From contig NZ_CP015405.2 of the NCBI RefSeq assembly GCF_001689125.2, forward strand, positions 2,707,001 through 2,771,000: a stretch of 64,000 nucleotides of DNA, written 5' to 3'. This stretch comes from Blautia pseudococcoides. Lineage in GTDB: Bacteria; Bacillota; Clostridia; Lachnospirales; Lachnospiraceae. Shown piece after piece: positions 7,826 through 15,847 of this stretch (positions within the stretch are counted from its first letter, which is position 1; every line of letters begins with the position of its first letter). Under the pieces are notes generated by a model. That model saw nothing but the letters and a program-made list of their open reading frames with translations. It had not been told where the DNA came from and ran no database searches. The position numbers and the translations under genes were made by a program.

Positions 7826-8620
7826 TTATTCTTTTTTCTTCATCTTGTAAGTCACACAGACAGGCTTCCCTGTCCACGGGTCCTGGCTGATGCAGGCATC
7901 CAGGGAAAATACGTCTGCCAGGGTTTTATTTGTCATGATCTCTTTTGGCGTCCCTTCATACAGTATTTTGCCGGAGCGCATGGCGATCATCCAGTCTGAA
8001 AACCTGGCGGCCAGGTTCAGGTCATGGATGACCATGGCAATGGTCTTCCCCTGCCTTTTATTCAAGTCCTCCAACAATTCCAGTATTTCAAGCTGATGTG
8101 CCATATCCAGATATGTGGTAGGCTCATCCAGAAGGATCAGAGGGGTGTCCTGAGCCAGAGCCATGGCGATCCACACCCTCTGCCGCTGCCCTCCGGACAG
8201 TGCGTCCATGTCCCGGTCAGCCAGTTCATCCGTGTTGGTAATGGACAGCGCCCATTTGACTGCCTCATGGTCCTCATTTTTCAGACGCCCGAATCCCTTT
8301 TGATGGGGATATCTGCCGTAGGACACCAGTTCTTTTACCGTAAGTCCCCCGGGCGCCTGGGGCGCCTGAGGCAGAATAGCCATATTCCGTGCCACCTCCA
8401 CTGTGGACATATGGGTAAGCTCCCTGCCGTCCAGAAGCACATGGCCTTCCCGAATGGGCGTCATACGGGAGAGGGCTTTTAAAAGAGTGGATTTTCCACA
8501 GCCGTTCGGACCGATAACAGAGGTAATGCGGCCCCTGGGAATCTGCACATCCATTGCCGGGATGACCGTGTTTTGATGGTATGCAACGGAAATGCTTTTT
8601 CCTGTAAGTACAGCATCCAT
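7826..8620 (-). CDS. Iron-siderophore ABC transporter ATPase (FecE/FepC type)
   Basis: A 264-residue ABC ATPase. Walker A GPNGCGKST is at 37-45, the Q-loop at LPQAPQ, the signature LSGGQRQR at 141-148 and Walker B LILLDEP at 161-167, followed by a D-loop TTYLD and the switch histidine in MVIHDLN. The overall pattern is that of the FecCD-partner ATPases for Fe(III)-siderophore, heme or cobalamin import. It is the last gene of an operon with two permeases and a lipoprotein. An AAGGAG site precedes the ATG at 8620. Which chelate is carried cannot be told. Confidence 0.9.
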   Translation of the reverse strand: MDAVLTGKSISVAYHQNTVIPAMDVQIPRGRITSVIGPNGCGKSTLLKALSRMTPIREGHVLLDGRELTHMSTVEVARNMAILPQAPQAPGGLTVKELVSYGRYPHQKGFGRLKNEDHEAVKWALSITNTDELADRDMDALSGGQRQRVWIAMALAQDTPLILLDEPTTYLDMAHQLEILELLEDLNKRQGKTIAMVIHDLNLAARFSDWMIAMRSGKILYEGTPKEIMTNKTLADVFSLDACISQDPWTGKPVCVTYKMKKKE

Positions 8621-8633
8621 ATTAAAATCTCCT

Positions 8634-9638
8634 TTACGTTTTGATCAACAAATATAGAAAATACGGCGCTCCGATCACCGCTGCCACGATCCCCACCGGA
8701 ATCTCATTGGGGGACAGCAGCGTCCGGGATATCATATCTGCGTATGTCATCAGCACGGCACCTGTCAGTACGGTGGCCGGAACCAGGATCCTGTAATTTG
8801 GCCCCACCAGGCGGCGGGCCAGATGAGGGCAGACAAGTCCTACAAAACTCAGGCCTCCGCCTACTGCACAGCAAAGGCTGGACATGGCAATGGCGGCACC
8901 GAGAAGGAGTACCGACTGACCGGACACTTCCGCCCCCAGGCCTGTGGCCGTCTGATACCCCAGAGACAGCACATTCAGGGTACGGGTTTTGTAAAAAATA
9001 AAGGCTCCCAGAATCAGAAAGCAGAAAGAAAGCAGCCGTACATTTTTCCAGTCAGCTCCCCAGATACTGCCTGACAGCCAGTTCTGTACAAATGCATAAT
9101 CACTGTCCGGCAGCCGGAGCATCAATATGGTGGTCACGCTGGACACAGCCGTGGAGACTGCCACGCCCATCAGCAGCAGTCTGCGCGGGGAAATGCCCTG
9201 TTTTGTAAGGGCAAGCCTGTAATCCACTGCGGCTGCTGCCATGGAACCCGTGAAGGCCAGTATGGGAAGCAGGATCGTCAGGCTGACGGAGCCTTTGGGA
9301 ACGAACACAAAAAACGCTGCCACAAAAAGCCCGGCGCCTGCATTGATCCCCAGAATCCCAGGTTCCGCCATTTCATTTTTGGATACTCCCTGGATCACAC
9401 AGCCGGAAACAGCCAGACCTACGCCCACCAACAAGCTGGTGAAGACCCTCGGAAGCCGTAAGTTAAGAAGTGTATAGCGGACACTTTTTCCGCCGCCGCC
9501 CCGAAAAATCTCCCACATTTCTTCCAGGCTTATTTTCCGGTATCCTGCATTTATCTCCAGCCAGATACCGGTAAGCAGCAGTAAGATCAACAAGGTAAAT
9601 ACCGTACCCGTACGGATCTTGCGTCTTCTCTCACTCAA
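8634..9638 (-). CDS. FecCD-family ABC transporter permease (second subunit)
   Basis: A 334-residue membrane protein with about ten transmembrane helices. FecCD family marks are visible: LRLPRVFTSLLVGVGLAVSGCVIQG near the N-terminus, GILGINAGAG, LLLMGVAVSTA and the C-terminal coupling region VGLVCPHLARRLVG. The open frame begins at a TTG (9638) that overlaps the last eight bases of the preceding permease and has a purine-rich GGAGGAGAGGA upstream, so translational coupling with an unusual TTG start is likely. It pairs with the neighbouring permease to form the channel. Confidence 0.88.
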   Translation of the reverse strand: MSERRRKIRTGTVFTLLILLLLTGIWLEINAGYRKISLEEMWEIFRGGGGKSVRYTLLNLRLPRVFTSLLVGVGLAVSGCVIQGVSKNEMAEPGILGINAGAGLFVAAFFVFVPKGSVSLTILLPILAFTGSMAAAAVDYRLALTKQGISPRRLLLMGVAVSTAVSSVTTILMLRLPDSDYAFVQNWLSGSIWGADWKNVRLLSFCFLILGAFIFYKTRTLNVLSLGYQTATGLGAEVSGQSVLLLGAAIAMSSLCCAVGGGLSFVGLVCPHLARRLVGPNYRILVPATVLTGAVLMTYADMISRTLLSPNEIPVGIVAAVIGAPYFLYLLIKT

Positions 9639-10638
9639 AAGTCCTCTCCTCCTTCCGGGCTGTAAAGATAAAGAACGGCACGCCGATCACAGCAAAAACC
9701 AATCCGATAGGCACCTCCCCCGGTGCATTGATGATCCTGGAAATAATATCTGCTGCCAGCATGAAGAAAGCCCCCGCCACCATGGAACAGGGGATAACCG
9801 ATCTGTAATCAGCGCCTGTAAAATACCGTACAACGTGAGGTACCATCAGCCCCACAAAAGCCACCGGTCCGGCAAGGGCCACAGCGCCTCCCGCAAGCAG
9901 GAGCACTACCAAAAGGCTGGCTGTACGTGAGCGCTCCACGGCAAGACCAAGCCCTCTTGCAGCCTCCTCCCCCAGACTCAGCAGGGAAACCCGCCCGGAA
10001 AGAAATGCCGCGGCGGCAAGTCCGAAAAGGATCACCGGCCCTGCAAAAACCAGCTGTTTTGCGCGTATTCCCGCCACGCCGCCTGCGGTCCAGAAAGTAA
10101 GATCATATCCAATTTTGCACAGGATCGCCACTGCCTGACTCAGAGAGGATAGGAAAATACTCACAGCACTTCCCGCAAGTACAAGTCTCACCGGATCCAG
10201 TCTGCGCCGTTTCAGGCTCATGAGTCCATATACAAACAGCATAGCTGCTGCCGCTCCCAAAAATGAGAAAAACACAACCCCGGAAAAATTCAGCCCCGGA
10301 AGAAAAGCAAGGCAGAGTGCCAGAGCAAATGAGGCCCCCGCGTTGATACCCAGCAGTCCGGAATCAGCCAGAGGATTTCCAGTCACCCCCTGCATCATGG
10401 CTCCCGCAGCGGAAAATGCTGCTCCCACCAAAATGCAGCCCACTGTCCTGGGTATTCTCAATTCTCGTATGACCAGATGCTGCTGGTCCGTAAAATCCGG
10501 TTTTATCACAGCCCGCACCACCTGTCCAAAAGGTATACCGGTACTTCCGTACAATACGGAAAGGACTGCGGCCAGTAAAACTGCCGCAGCTCCTGCTGTC
10601 AAAAACCATGCTGTCTTCTTTTTTGCATCTGTGCCCAT
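9631..10638 (-). CDS. FecCD-family ABC transporter permease (first subunit)
   Basis: A 335-residue membrane protein, paralogous to its downstream neighbour. It contains RELRIPRTVGCILVGAAFSAAGAMMQG, GLLGINAGAS and AFVGLMVPHVVRYFTG, the FecCD hallmarks including the ATPase-coupling loop. The start codon overlaps the stop of the substrate-binding gene by one base (TAATG), with GAGGGG upstream, so the two are translationally coupled. Together with its partner it forms a heterodimeric import channel for an iron chelate. Confidence 0.88.
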   Translation of the reverse strand: MGTDAKKKTAWFLTAGAAAVLLAAVLSVLYGSTGIPFGQVVRAVIKPDFTDQQHLVIRELRIPRTVGCILVGAAFSAAGAMMQGVTGNPLADSGLLGINAGASFALALCLAFLPGLNFSGVVFFSFLGAAAAMLFVYGLMSLKRRRLDPVRLVLAGSAVSIFLSSLSQAVAILCKIGYDLTFWTAGGVAGIRAKQLVFAGPVILFGLAAAAFLSGRVSLLSLGEEAARGLGLAVERSRTASLLVVLLLAGGAVALAGPVAFVGLMVPHVVRYFTGADYRSVIPCSMVAGAFFMLAADIISRIINAPGEVPIGLVFAVIGVPFFIFTARKEERTFE

Positions 10639-11648
10639 TATTTCCCCTCAAATCCTCTGAAGAAATCAATAAAGATATCAAGCTGTGCGCTGTAGGTGAT
10701 GGGGTCCCTGTGCATGAAAGAAACCTGCTCATAGGGAAGCACCCTTCCTTCTTTTACAGCATCCAGGCTGTTCCAAAGCTGCGACTCTTCCACAAAAGAG
10801 CTGTCTGTATCTGCCAGCACGCCATAGAAAATAAAATCACCGGTATATTCGGGCAGTGCTTCCAGGGAAACCACCTGATACTGGGTGTCACCATCCACCA
10901 TATGGGTCTGCACTGCCTCCGGTGCTTTCAGCTCCCACATATCATAGAGAATGGAACCGCCCCTTGCAAAATGACTGCCCATGGTGTAAATCTGCTGGGG
11001 CCAGACTTCCACGATAGAAACTGTCCTGTCCCCCACAATACCCCGGATCTCATCTTTGACGCTCATGACACGCTGGTTGAAATCGGCAATGTAAGCCTCC
11101 GCCTCCTCCCTTTTCCCTACCAGGTCTGCAATATAGCGGAATACATCCTCATCACTGCGCTTTCCGTCCTGAATATATACCGTGGGAGCGATCTGTGAAT
11201 ATTTCTCATAATCTGCCTCCGTGATCGTCACGATCAGATCCGGTTCCTGGGCTGCTATCATTTCCAGGGAAGTCTCCGCACTGGTAATGTCCATCTCCTT
11301 GATCCCATCCAATTTATCAGACAAAAACGGATTGGATAGGGAGTAAGGAGACGCTATGACAGGTTTCACATCCACAGCCAAAAATTCACCCAGATAATAA
11401 TCAGAAACTATGGTCCGGGGATCTTCCGGAATTTCAACCTCTCCTTTATCCGTCTCCACAATGCGAATTCCCTCTTTGGCAGCCGATGTGGATGACTGCT
11501 TCTTGGGACTTTCCGCATTCTGGGAGGTACTTTCATTTTCTGTATCCACGTTATTTTTTCCTGTTCCCTGTGCAGAGCAGCCTGCTAACAGGCTCACAGC
11601 AGCCAGCACCGCAAAAGCCGGCACCAGTTTTCTTGTCAAATTCATCAT
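10638..11648 (-). CDS. Iron-siderophore substrate-binding lipoprotein
   Basis: A 336-residue class III periplasmic-type binding protein anchored to the membrane. The signal peptide ends in the lipobox LLAGC with the acylated cysteine at residue 24, followed by a Ser/Asn/Gln-rich linker. The mature part reads RTIVSDYYLGEFLAVDVKPV, EPDLIVTITEADYEKYSQIAPTVYI and LPEYTGDFIFYGVLAD, typical of FecB/FhuD-like proteins. It is the first gene of the four-gene uptake operon, and the promoter and box upstream suggest iron repression. The exact siderophore is unknown. Confidence 0.88.
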   Translation of the reverse strand: MMNLTRKLVPAFAVLAAVSLLAGCSAQGTGKNNVDTENESTSQNAESPKKQSSTSAAKEGIRIVETDKGEVEIPEDPRTIVSDYYLGEFLAVDVKPVIASPYSLSNPFLSDKLDGIKEMDITSAETSLEMIAAQEPDLIVTITEADYEKYSQIAPTVYIQDGKRSDEDVFRYIADLVGKREEAEAYIADFNQRVMSVKDEIRGIVGDRTVSIVEVWPQQIYTMGSHFARGGSILYDMWELKAPEAVQTHMVDGDTQYQVVSLEALPEYTGDFIFYGVLADTDSSFVEESQLWNSLDAVKEGRVLPYEQVSFMHRDPITYSAQLDIFIDFFRGFEGK

Positions 11649-11681
11649 AATGTCTACCCTTTCTCTATTGCGTTTTATTCT

Positions 11682-11699
11682 TTAGTTAGTTATACCTAA
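11682..11699. promoter_or_regulatory. Candidate iron-repressor (DtxR/IdeR-like) box
   Basis: TTAGTTATACCTAA (11686-11699) is a near-perfect palindrome, extended on one side by a further TTAG (11682-11685). It resembles the TTAGG...CCTAA core of DtxR/IdeR sites. It begins about 12 bases past the -10 hexamer of the uptake operon, where a repressor would block transcription. Confidence 0.5.
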
Positions 11700-11711
11700 T
11701 TGACAGCAGTC

Positions 11712-11740
11712 ATTCTAGCATACTATACTATTTAAGGCAA
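11712..11740 (-). promoter_or_regulatory. Promoter of the iron-siderophore uptake operon
   Basis: On the minus strand TTGCCT (11735-11740) and TAGAAT (11712-11717) are separated by 17 bases, about 65 bp before the lipoprotein start. The repressor-like palindrome lies immediately downstream. Confidence 0.6.
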
Positions 11741-11852
11741 CATTTTTTCTTAATTGTACCTGATGGGAATATATCTGTCACCGCATAAGCAAACAGACAT
11801 TTCTGTGGTAAACCTGTAAAATTGAGACATAATAAGAAAAAGGAGGACCGAA

Positions 11853-12860
11853 ATGAGTATACACAGCCATCGTGAGTTTCAAAACGTGATTCTGCAGAAC
11901 CTGGGTTTTCACCCCATCAAAGGAAAGCACTGCACCCGGTTTACCAACAATAACCGCCCTGAGGACGGCACTTTTGTTTTATACGAACGGCCCGGTCTGT
12001 ATTCGCTGGCAGCCGCAGACTATACGGCTGCAGCCCCTTTCTCTCTTAAATTTGAATGCCGGGAAACCCTGCTTCGCTTCGGCAGTTTCTATTATGGAAA
12101 AACCAGTTTTGATATCGAAGGGATCACTGCACATACTTCCTCCCCCGCGTCTTTTCTGGTACGCGAGGAGAAAATGAAAGGCCGGCAGTTTTGGAATGCA
12201 GGACAGAAATGCGGGGGAATTGAATTTGCTTTACATCCTGCCTTCCTGAAACAATTGAACACCATTGACCCTCTTACTTCTGTACTGGACAGTCTCTCCA
12301 AAAACCGCACATACCATTCATTACCTCCTGCAGTTGTCACAACGCTGCACCAGTTGTTTCGCATGATACAGAAGGACAGCCTCACGCCTCTCATGCTGGA
12401 AGGCAGTCTTTTTCAGTGCATGGGAATGATAACAGAATCCATGGAACAGGGTGCGCTCCGTATCCCGGAAGCGATGCCCGCTGTGTATTTGGGAAAGAAA
12501 AAGATAACCTTTGATGAATTTGACCTGCTGGCAATCCAGCAGGCAAAACAGATACTCACGGAAAACCTGGCCAATGCCCCCACGATCGCGCAGCTTGGCA
12601 AACAGGTTTTTCTTAATGAGCAGAAATTGAAAGCCGGTTTTTCCATGTGTTTTCACATGACGATCGGCTGTTATCTGAAAGAATGCCGTATGGCCAAAGC
12701 TGCCGCCCTGCTCACAGCCACCAACTTAAGTGTCAGGGAAATTGGGCAGGCTGTGGGCTATGCAAGCTGTGCAAGTTTTATCAAGGCCTTCCGCAGCCAT
12801 TACAAAAAAACGCCGCAGGCATTCCGCTTTACAGATGCGGACAGCAGTCATGAAAAGTAA
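11853..12860 (+). CDS. AraC-family regulator, probably of siderophore uptake
   Basis: A 335-residue protein with a C-terminal AraC/XylS double helix-turn-helix (about 235-330): LGKQVFLNEQKLKAGFSMCF then the conserved GQAVGYASCASFIKAFRSHYKKTPQAFR. The N-terminal 220 residues are the effector domain and resemble the PchR/YbtA-type regulators linked to siderophore systems. AAGGAGG precedes the ATG. It is divergent from the uptake operon across a 204-bp region, so it probably activates that operon when the chelate is present. Its stop overlaps the convergent acetyltransferase gene by 13 bp. Confidence 0.85.
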   Translation: MSIHSHREFQNVILQNLGFHPIKGKHCTRFTNNNRPEDGTFVLYERPGLYSLAAADYTAAAPFSLKFECRETLLRFGSFYYGKTSFDIEGITAHTSSPASFLVREEKMKGRQFWNAGQKCGGIEFALHPAFLKQLNTIDPLTSVLDSLSKNRTYHSLPPAVVTTLHQLFRMIQKDSLTPLMLEGSLFQCMGMITESMEQGALRIPEAMPAVYLGKKKITFDEFDLLAIQQAKQILTENLANAPTIAQLGKQVFLNEQKLKAGFSMCFHMTIGCYLKECRMAKAAALLTATNLSVREIGQAVGYASCASFIKAFRSHYKKTPQAFRFTDADSSHEK

Positions 12861-13405
12861 TCTTCTGCCAGTATGGCATAACCTGATGCGTCGCAGATTC
12901 CCTGGTTATTTAAGTCCGCCTGCCTCCTGGTGCCTTCGTACTTCATTCCGCACTTCTGCATCACTTTTCCCGAATTGACATTACGGGGATCATGGCGGGA
13001 TTCCACACGATTCACCTGTACTTCCTCCATAAAATAGCGGATCACCTCTTTCAGTGCCTCAGAGGTAACGCCTTTGTGCCACCAATTCTTTCCGATACAG
13101 TAGCCAATGTGGACCATTTTTATAGAATCATCTTTTAATACAACGGAAATGCTGCCCACCGGCTCCTCTCCATTTTCCTTCACTGTGATGGCCCACTGAT
13201 AAAAGTCTTTCTCTCCATAATGGAAGATCCAGTCTTCCAAAACCTCCCTGGAAACTTCCGGGCTCTTGTGGGCAGGCCACATAAGGTACTTTGTCACCTG
13301 CTCATCCTTTGCCCAGTTGTGAAACATTGCCGCTGCATCATGAATGGTAAAACGGCGCAGAAGTAATCTGTCCGTCTCCAGCACTTCCGTTCCTTTGTGC
13401 TTCAT
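12848..13405 (-). CDS. RimJ/RimL-type GNAT N-acetyltransferase
   Basis: A 185-residue GNAT of the RimJ/L branch: LETDRLLLRRFTIHDA at the start, VGSISVVLKDDSIKMVHIGYCIGKNWWHKGVTSEALKEV carrying the acetyl-CoA loop, and HDPRNVNSGKVMQKCGMKYEG. I start at the ATG at 13405, which has GAGGAGG eight bases upstream; the longer frame to 13507 lies within the preceding kinase gene. The gene is convergent with the AraC gene, and the last 13 bp are shared. The acceptor (protein N-terminus or small molecule) is unknown. Confidence 0.85.
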   Translation of the reverse strand: MKHKGTEVLETDRLLLRRFTIHDAAAMFHNWAKDEQVTKYLMWPAHKSPEVSREVLEDWIFHYGEKDFYQWAITVKENGEEPVGSISVVLKDDSIKMVHIGYCIGKNWWHKGVTSEALKEVIRYFMEEVQVNRVESRHDPRNVNSGKVMQKCGMKYEGTRRQADLNNQGICDASGYAILAEDYFS

Positions 13406-13436
13406 GGATTCCGCCTCCTCTTCTAATTTTATAAGC

Positions 13437-14207
13437 CTAAAACAGTTCATCCAACAAGATATAATATCTGATCTTCTCCCAGTCCGGAGCGATTTCCAGT
13501 TCCTCAAACAACTGCTTTACGCAGCCTTCATTTTTTCCTATATTATACTGCAGGCTTCTGACACACAGTGCAATATCCTGCCAAAAATCCGCAATACCGG
13601 CTCTTCCCAGATCTATAAATCCACTGATATCCTCATTTTCAGCAAAAATATTTGGCAGACAGTAGTCTCCATGGGAAAAAACCATCTCCTCCCTGGGCTT
13701 ATGTTCTCTCAGCCATAAAAGAAGTCCTTCCGGGCTGTGAAACTCTTCTGTTCCGTATAGATCCGGCTCTGTACCTGTTTCCAATTCCAGCCCATCTGCC
13801 ACATTGACAGACGCCTGCTGCAATTTAAAATCCAGGTTCCGTTTTGCCGGACACCCGCTGATATCCACCTTCCGCAGCATTTTTAACCCCTCCGCAAGGA
13901 GATGGACCAGAAGCCCCGGATTTTCCAAATACTGTGCATCACAAAGCATGGCACCCTTTACCTTTGTCATCAGCAAAAATCTTGTACCCCCCATTTTCTC
14001 TGCACAGATGATCTTTGGTACCGGAAGTCTGCCCTGCAGCCAGCTTAGGATTTCATGTTCATTTCTGGATTCTTCCCTATCCCTATCCGCTTTCAGAACC
14101 ATGTCTGAAAAACAAAGTATCTGGGAACCGGACCTGCCGATGGTATCCCTGCTGTAGTCCTTGTTTTCTATCTGTTTTTTTATACTTTCAGGAATTTTTC
14201 TTTCCAT
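13437..14207 (-). CDS. APH(3')-type aminoglycoside O-phosphotransferase homologue
   Basis: A 256-residue kinase with every landmark of APH(3') enzymes: the ATP-binding lysine in VLKAD (K40), LPVPKII at 61-67, the catalytic loop HGDYCLPN (179-186, D181 and N186), the metal-binding aspartate in GFIDLGRAG (D199), DIALCVRSL, and the C-terminus PDWEKIRYYILLDELF. That last stretch is nearly identical to the end of APH(3')-IIIa as I recall it. Length matches the family (about 264). I start at the ATG at 14207 behind GAGGGTGGGA; an in-frame ATG at 14219 is possible. It lies between two acetyltransferase genes without visible mobile elements. Substrate specificity is inferred, not shown. Confidence 0.82.
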   Translation of the reverse strand: MERKIPESIKKQIENKDYSRDTIGRSGSQILCFSDMVLKADRDREESRNEHEILSWLQGRLPVPKIICAEKMGGTRFLLMTKVKGAMLCDAQYLENPGLLVHLLAEGLKMLRKVDISGCPAKRNLDFKLQQASVNVADGLELETGTEPDLYGTEEFHSPEGLLLWLREHKPREEMVFSHGDYCLPNIFAENEDISGFIDLGRAGIADFWQDIALCVRSLQYNIGKNEGCVKQLFEELEIAPDWEKIRYYILLDELF

Positions 14208-14226
14208 TCCCACCCTCATTCTGATC

Positions 14227-14670
14227 CTATTTAGCGCATTTTTTCATAAAGATCAAATCTTTATCTGTCTCAAATCCATTCTTTTCATAAAAATGTTCCG
14301 TGGCATTTCCCCTAAGAGTCATAAGCTGAATCTTGTTAATGCCTTTTTCCTGCAGTCTTCCCTCAAATTCATGGTAAATGGCAGAACCAAGTCCGTTTCC
14401 ACGGCTGGCATTTCTTACACAAAACTCTTTTATCTCAAACAAAACGCCATCATAAAACTGTTCGGAAAATCCTAAGACCATGCCGCAGAGAACATTCTCC
14501 TCAAAAGCACAAATCCCGTAGAAAGTTTCAGACTCCGCCATCTGCCTCAGTCTCTTTCCCGCAGTCTCCTCTGTCCAGGCATCGTTCCACGGCGGAGCAT
14601 TAAAGGTCTCCACATACATGGCTGCAAGAAGCGGCAGATCCTCTCTCTCAATTTCTTTATATGTAAGCAT
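14227..14670 (-). CDS. GNAT acetyltransferase, resembling AAC(6')-like proteins
   Basis: A 147-residue single-domain GNAT. The N-terminus MLTYKEIEREDLPLLAAMYV followed by FNAPPWNDAWTEETAGKRL is a pattern I associate with AAC(6')-like and related small-molecule acetyltransferases. The acetyl-CoA loop is NASRGNGLGSAIYHEFE and the fold closes with LRGNATEHFYEKNGFE. GAGGAGGT precedes the ATG. It sits 19 bp before the APH(3')-like gene in the same direction. A role in aminoglycoside modification is only suggested by sequence feel and context. Confidence 0.72.
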   Translation of the reverse strand: MLTYKEIEREDLPLLAAMYVETFNAPPWNDAWTEETAGKRLRQMAESETFYGICAFEENVLCGMVLGFSEQFYDGVLFEIKEFCVRNASRGNGLGSAIYHEFEGRLQEKGINKIQLMTLRGNATEHFYEKNGFETDKDLIFMKKCAK

Positions 14671-14731
14671 TTATGAAACCTCCTCTATGAAAATAACAGA
14701 ATCCAAAAGTTTGTCTCAGCACATTTCTATT

Positions 14732-15355
14732 TTAATCAAACTGTGTTTTCCAGTGCTCCGCTTTTGACGCCTCAAAACACATGACAATCTGCTCTTTTGT
14801 ATTTTTATCCTCCGCAAGCGGCGGAAGCTCATCCATGGAAAAATAGCCGCTGTCCATAGTTTCCAGATTCTTTTCAAAATGACCGCTGATCGCTGTGCAC
14901 AGAAGAAAGACTTTGCATATTTTATATGCATATAATGGTTTATTATGCTTTTCCCTGTCCTGGACTGCAATGACCATATCGGCTGTCACATTAAGGCCTG
15001 CCTCCTCTTTCACCTCTTTGATGGTGTTCTCCTTTACCGACAGATCCACGTCCACCCATCCGCCCGGCATAGACCATCTGCCGTCATTTTCTTTTACAAG
15101 AAGGATCTTATCTCCTTCTATTATGGCTGCCCTGCAGTCCATCTTCGGTGTCTGGTATCCCACCTCACAGCAAAACAGATCTTTGACTTTTTCAAAAGGC
15201 ATCTCCGCCTGTTCACTGATGATCTCCGCGGAAATTTCCCGGATACGCTCAAAACGTTCTATATCATATTTGTCTTTGCAGTAATACAGCGCGCTCTGCG
15301 CAAGACTCTGAAGCTCCACTGCCCAGTCCAGCCATTTCTTACTTTCATTCTTCAT
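14732..15355 (-). CDS. NUDIX hydrolase with N-terminal helical domain
   Basis: A 207-residue hydrolase. Residues 1-60 (KWLDWAVELQSLAQSALYYC and following) match the helical NUDIX N-terminal domain (PF12535 type), and the NUDIX box lies at WSMPGGWVDVDLSVKENTIK then EVKEEAGL; KEVKEEAGL holds the metal-binding glutamates. These two-domain proteins act on nucleoside diphosphate derivatives such as ADP-ribose. No Shine-Dalgarno sequence is visible before the ATG at 15355; only the end of a 36-codon ORF with a good ribosome site lies there, so translation may be coupled to it. Confidence 0.85.
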   Translation of the reverse strand: MKNESKKWLDWAVELQSLAQSALYYCKDKYDIERFERIREISAEIISEQAEMPFEKVKDLFCCEVGYQTPKMDCRAAIIEGDKILLVKENDGRWSMPGGWVDVDLSVKENTIKEVKEEAGLNVTADMVIAVQDREKHNKPLYAYKICKVFLLCTAISGHFEKNLETMDSGYFSMDELPPLAEDKNTKEQIVMCFEASKAEHWKTQFD

Positions 15356-15362
15356 TTGAATT

Positions 15363-15473
15363 TTAACAGGTATCCCGCCTTACCTTCTCCGGCAGGAATG
15401 CTTCGGCTTGTTGCCGGCCTGCTGCTCCTTTCGTAATTCTCACATCTATTTCCGATTCCTGTATGATCCCCAT
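15363..15473 (-). CDS. Small ORF (36 codons) upstream of the NUDIX gene
   Basis: ATG at 15473 is preceded by AAGGAG at a five-base distance and by a TATAAT a few bases further upstream. The frame encodes 36 residues beginning MGIIQESEIDVRI and ending VRRDTC, and stops eight bases before the NUDIX start. It could be a leader peptide or a coupling ORF. No homologue is recognised. The rest of the gap 15474-15847 holds a GGCGGAT/ATCCGCC hairpin (about 15702-15722), an AATAGAAAG/CTTTCTATT pair and the palindrome GTAACGTTAC, but no other gene. Confidence 0.4.
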   Translation of the reverse strand: MGIIQESEIDVRITKGAAGRQQAEAFLPEKVRRDTC

Positions 15474-15847
15474 AGCTTCTCCTTATTATAACAGAAACGG
15501 GAGGAGAAATACTATTCACAGTATACTAAAAGTACAGTTCTTTGTACAGTAATACTCACGAAAAGCAGGCAAAATACACGGTCCTATGCTCAGATTTCCG
15601 GAGAAAACGAACAGACCGGCTCCAAAAGAAAGAGACAGTATTCCGCATCATATTTGATTTATTTTGTGGAATGTAAATAGAAATATTCAGACAGGCGGAT
15701 AATTTTCATCCGCCAAAATTCATGAGAATAGAAAGTTCACGGAATGTGCTTTCTATTGTAGATTTGTAGTAACGTTACAATATGTAATAATAAATGATTT
15801 AAGCCCGAGTTGGCTGAGAACTGTATTGATAGGCAGTGAGTACAGGA

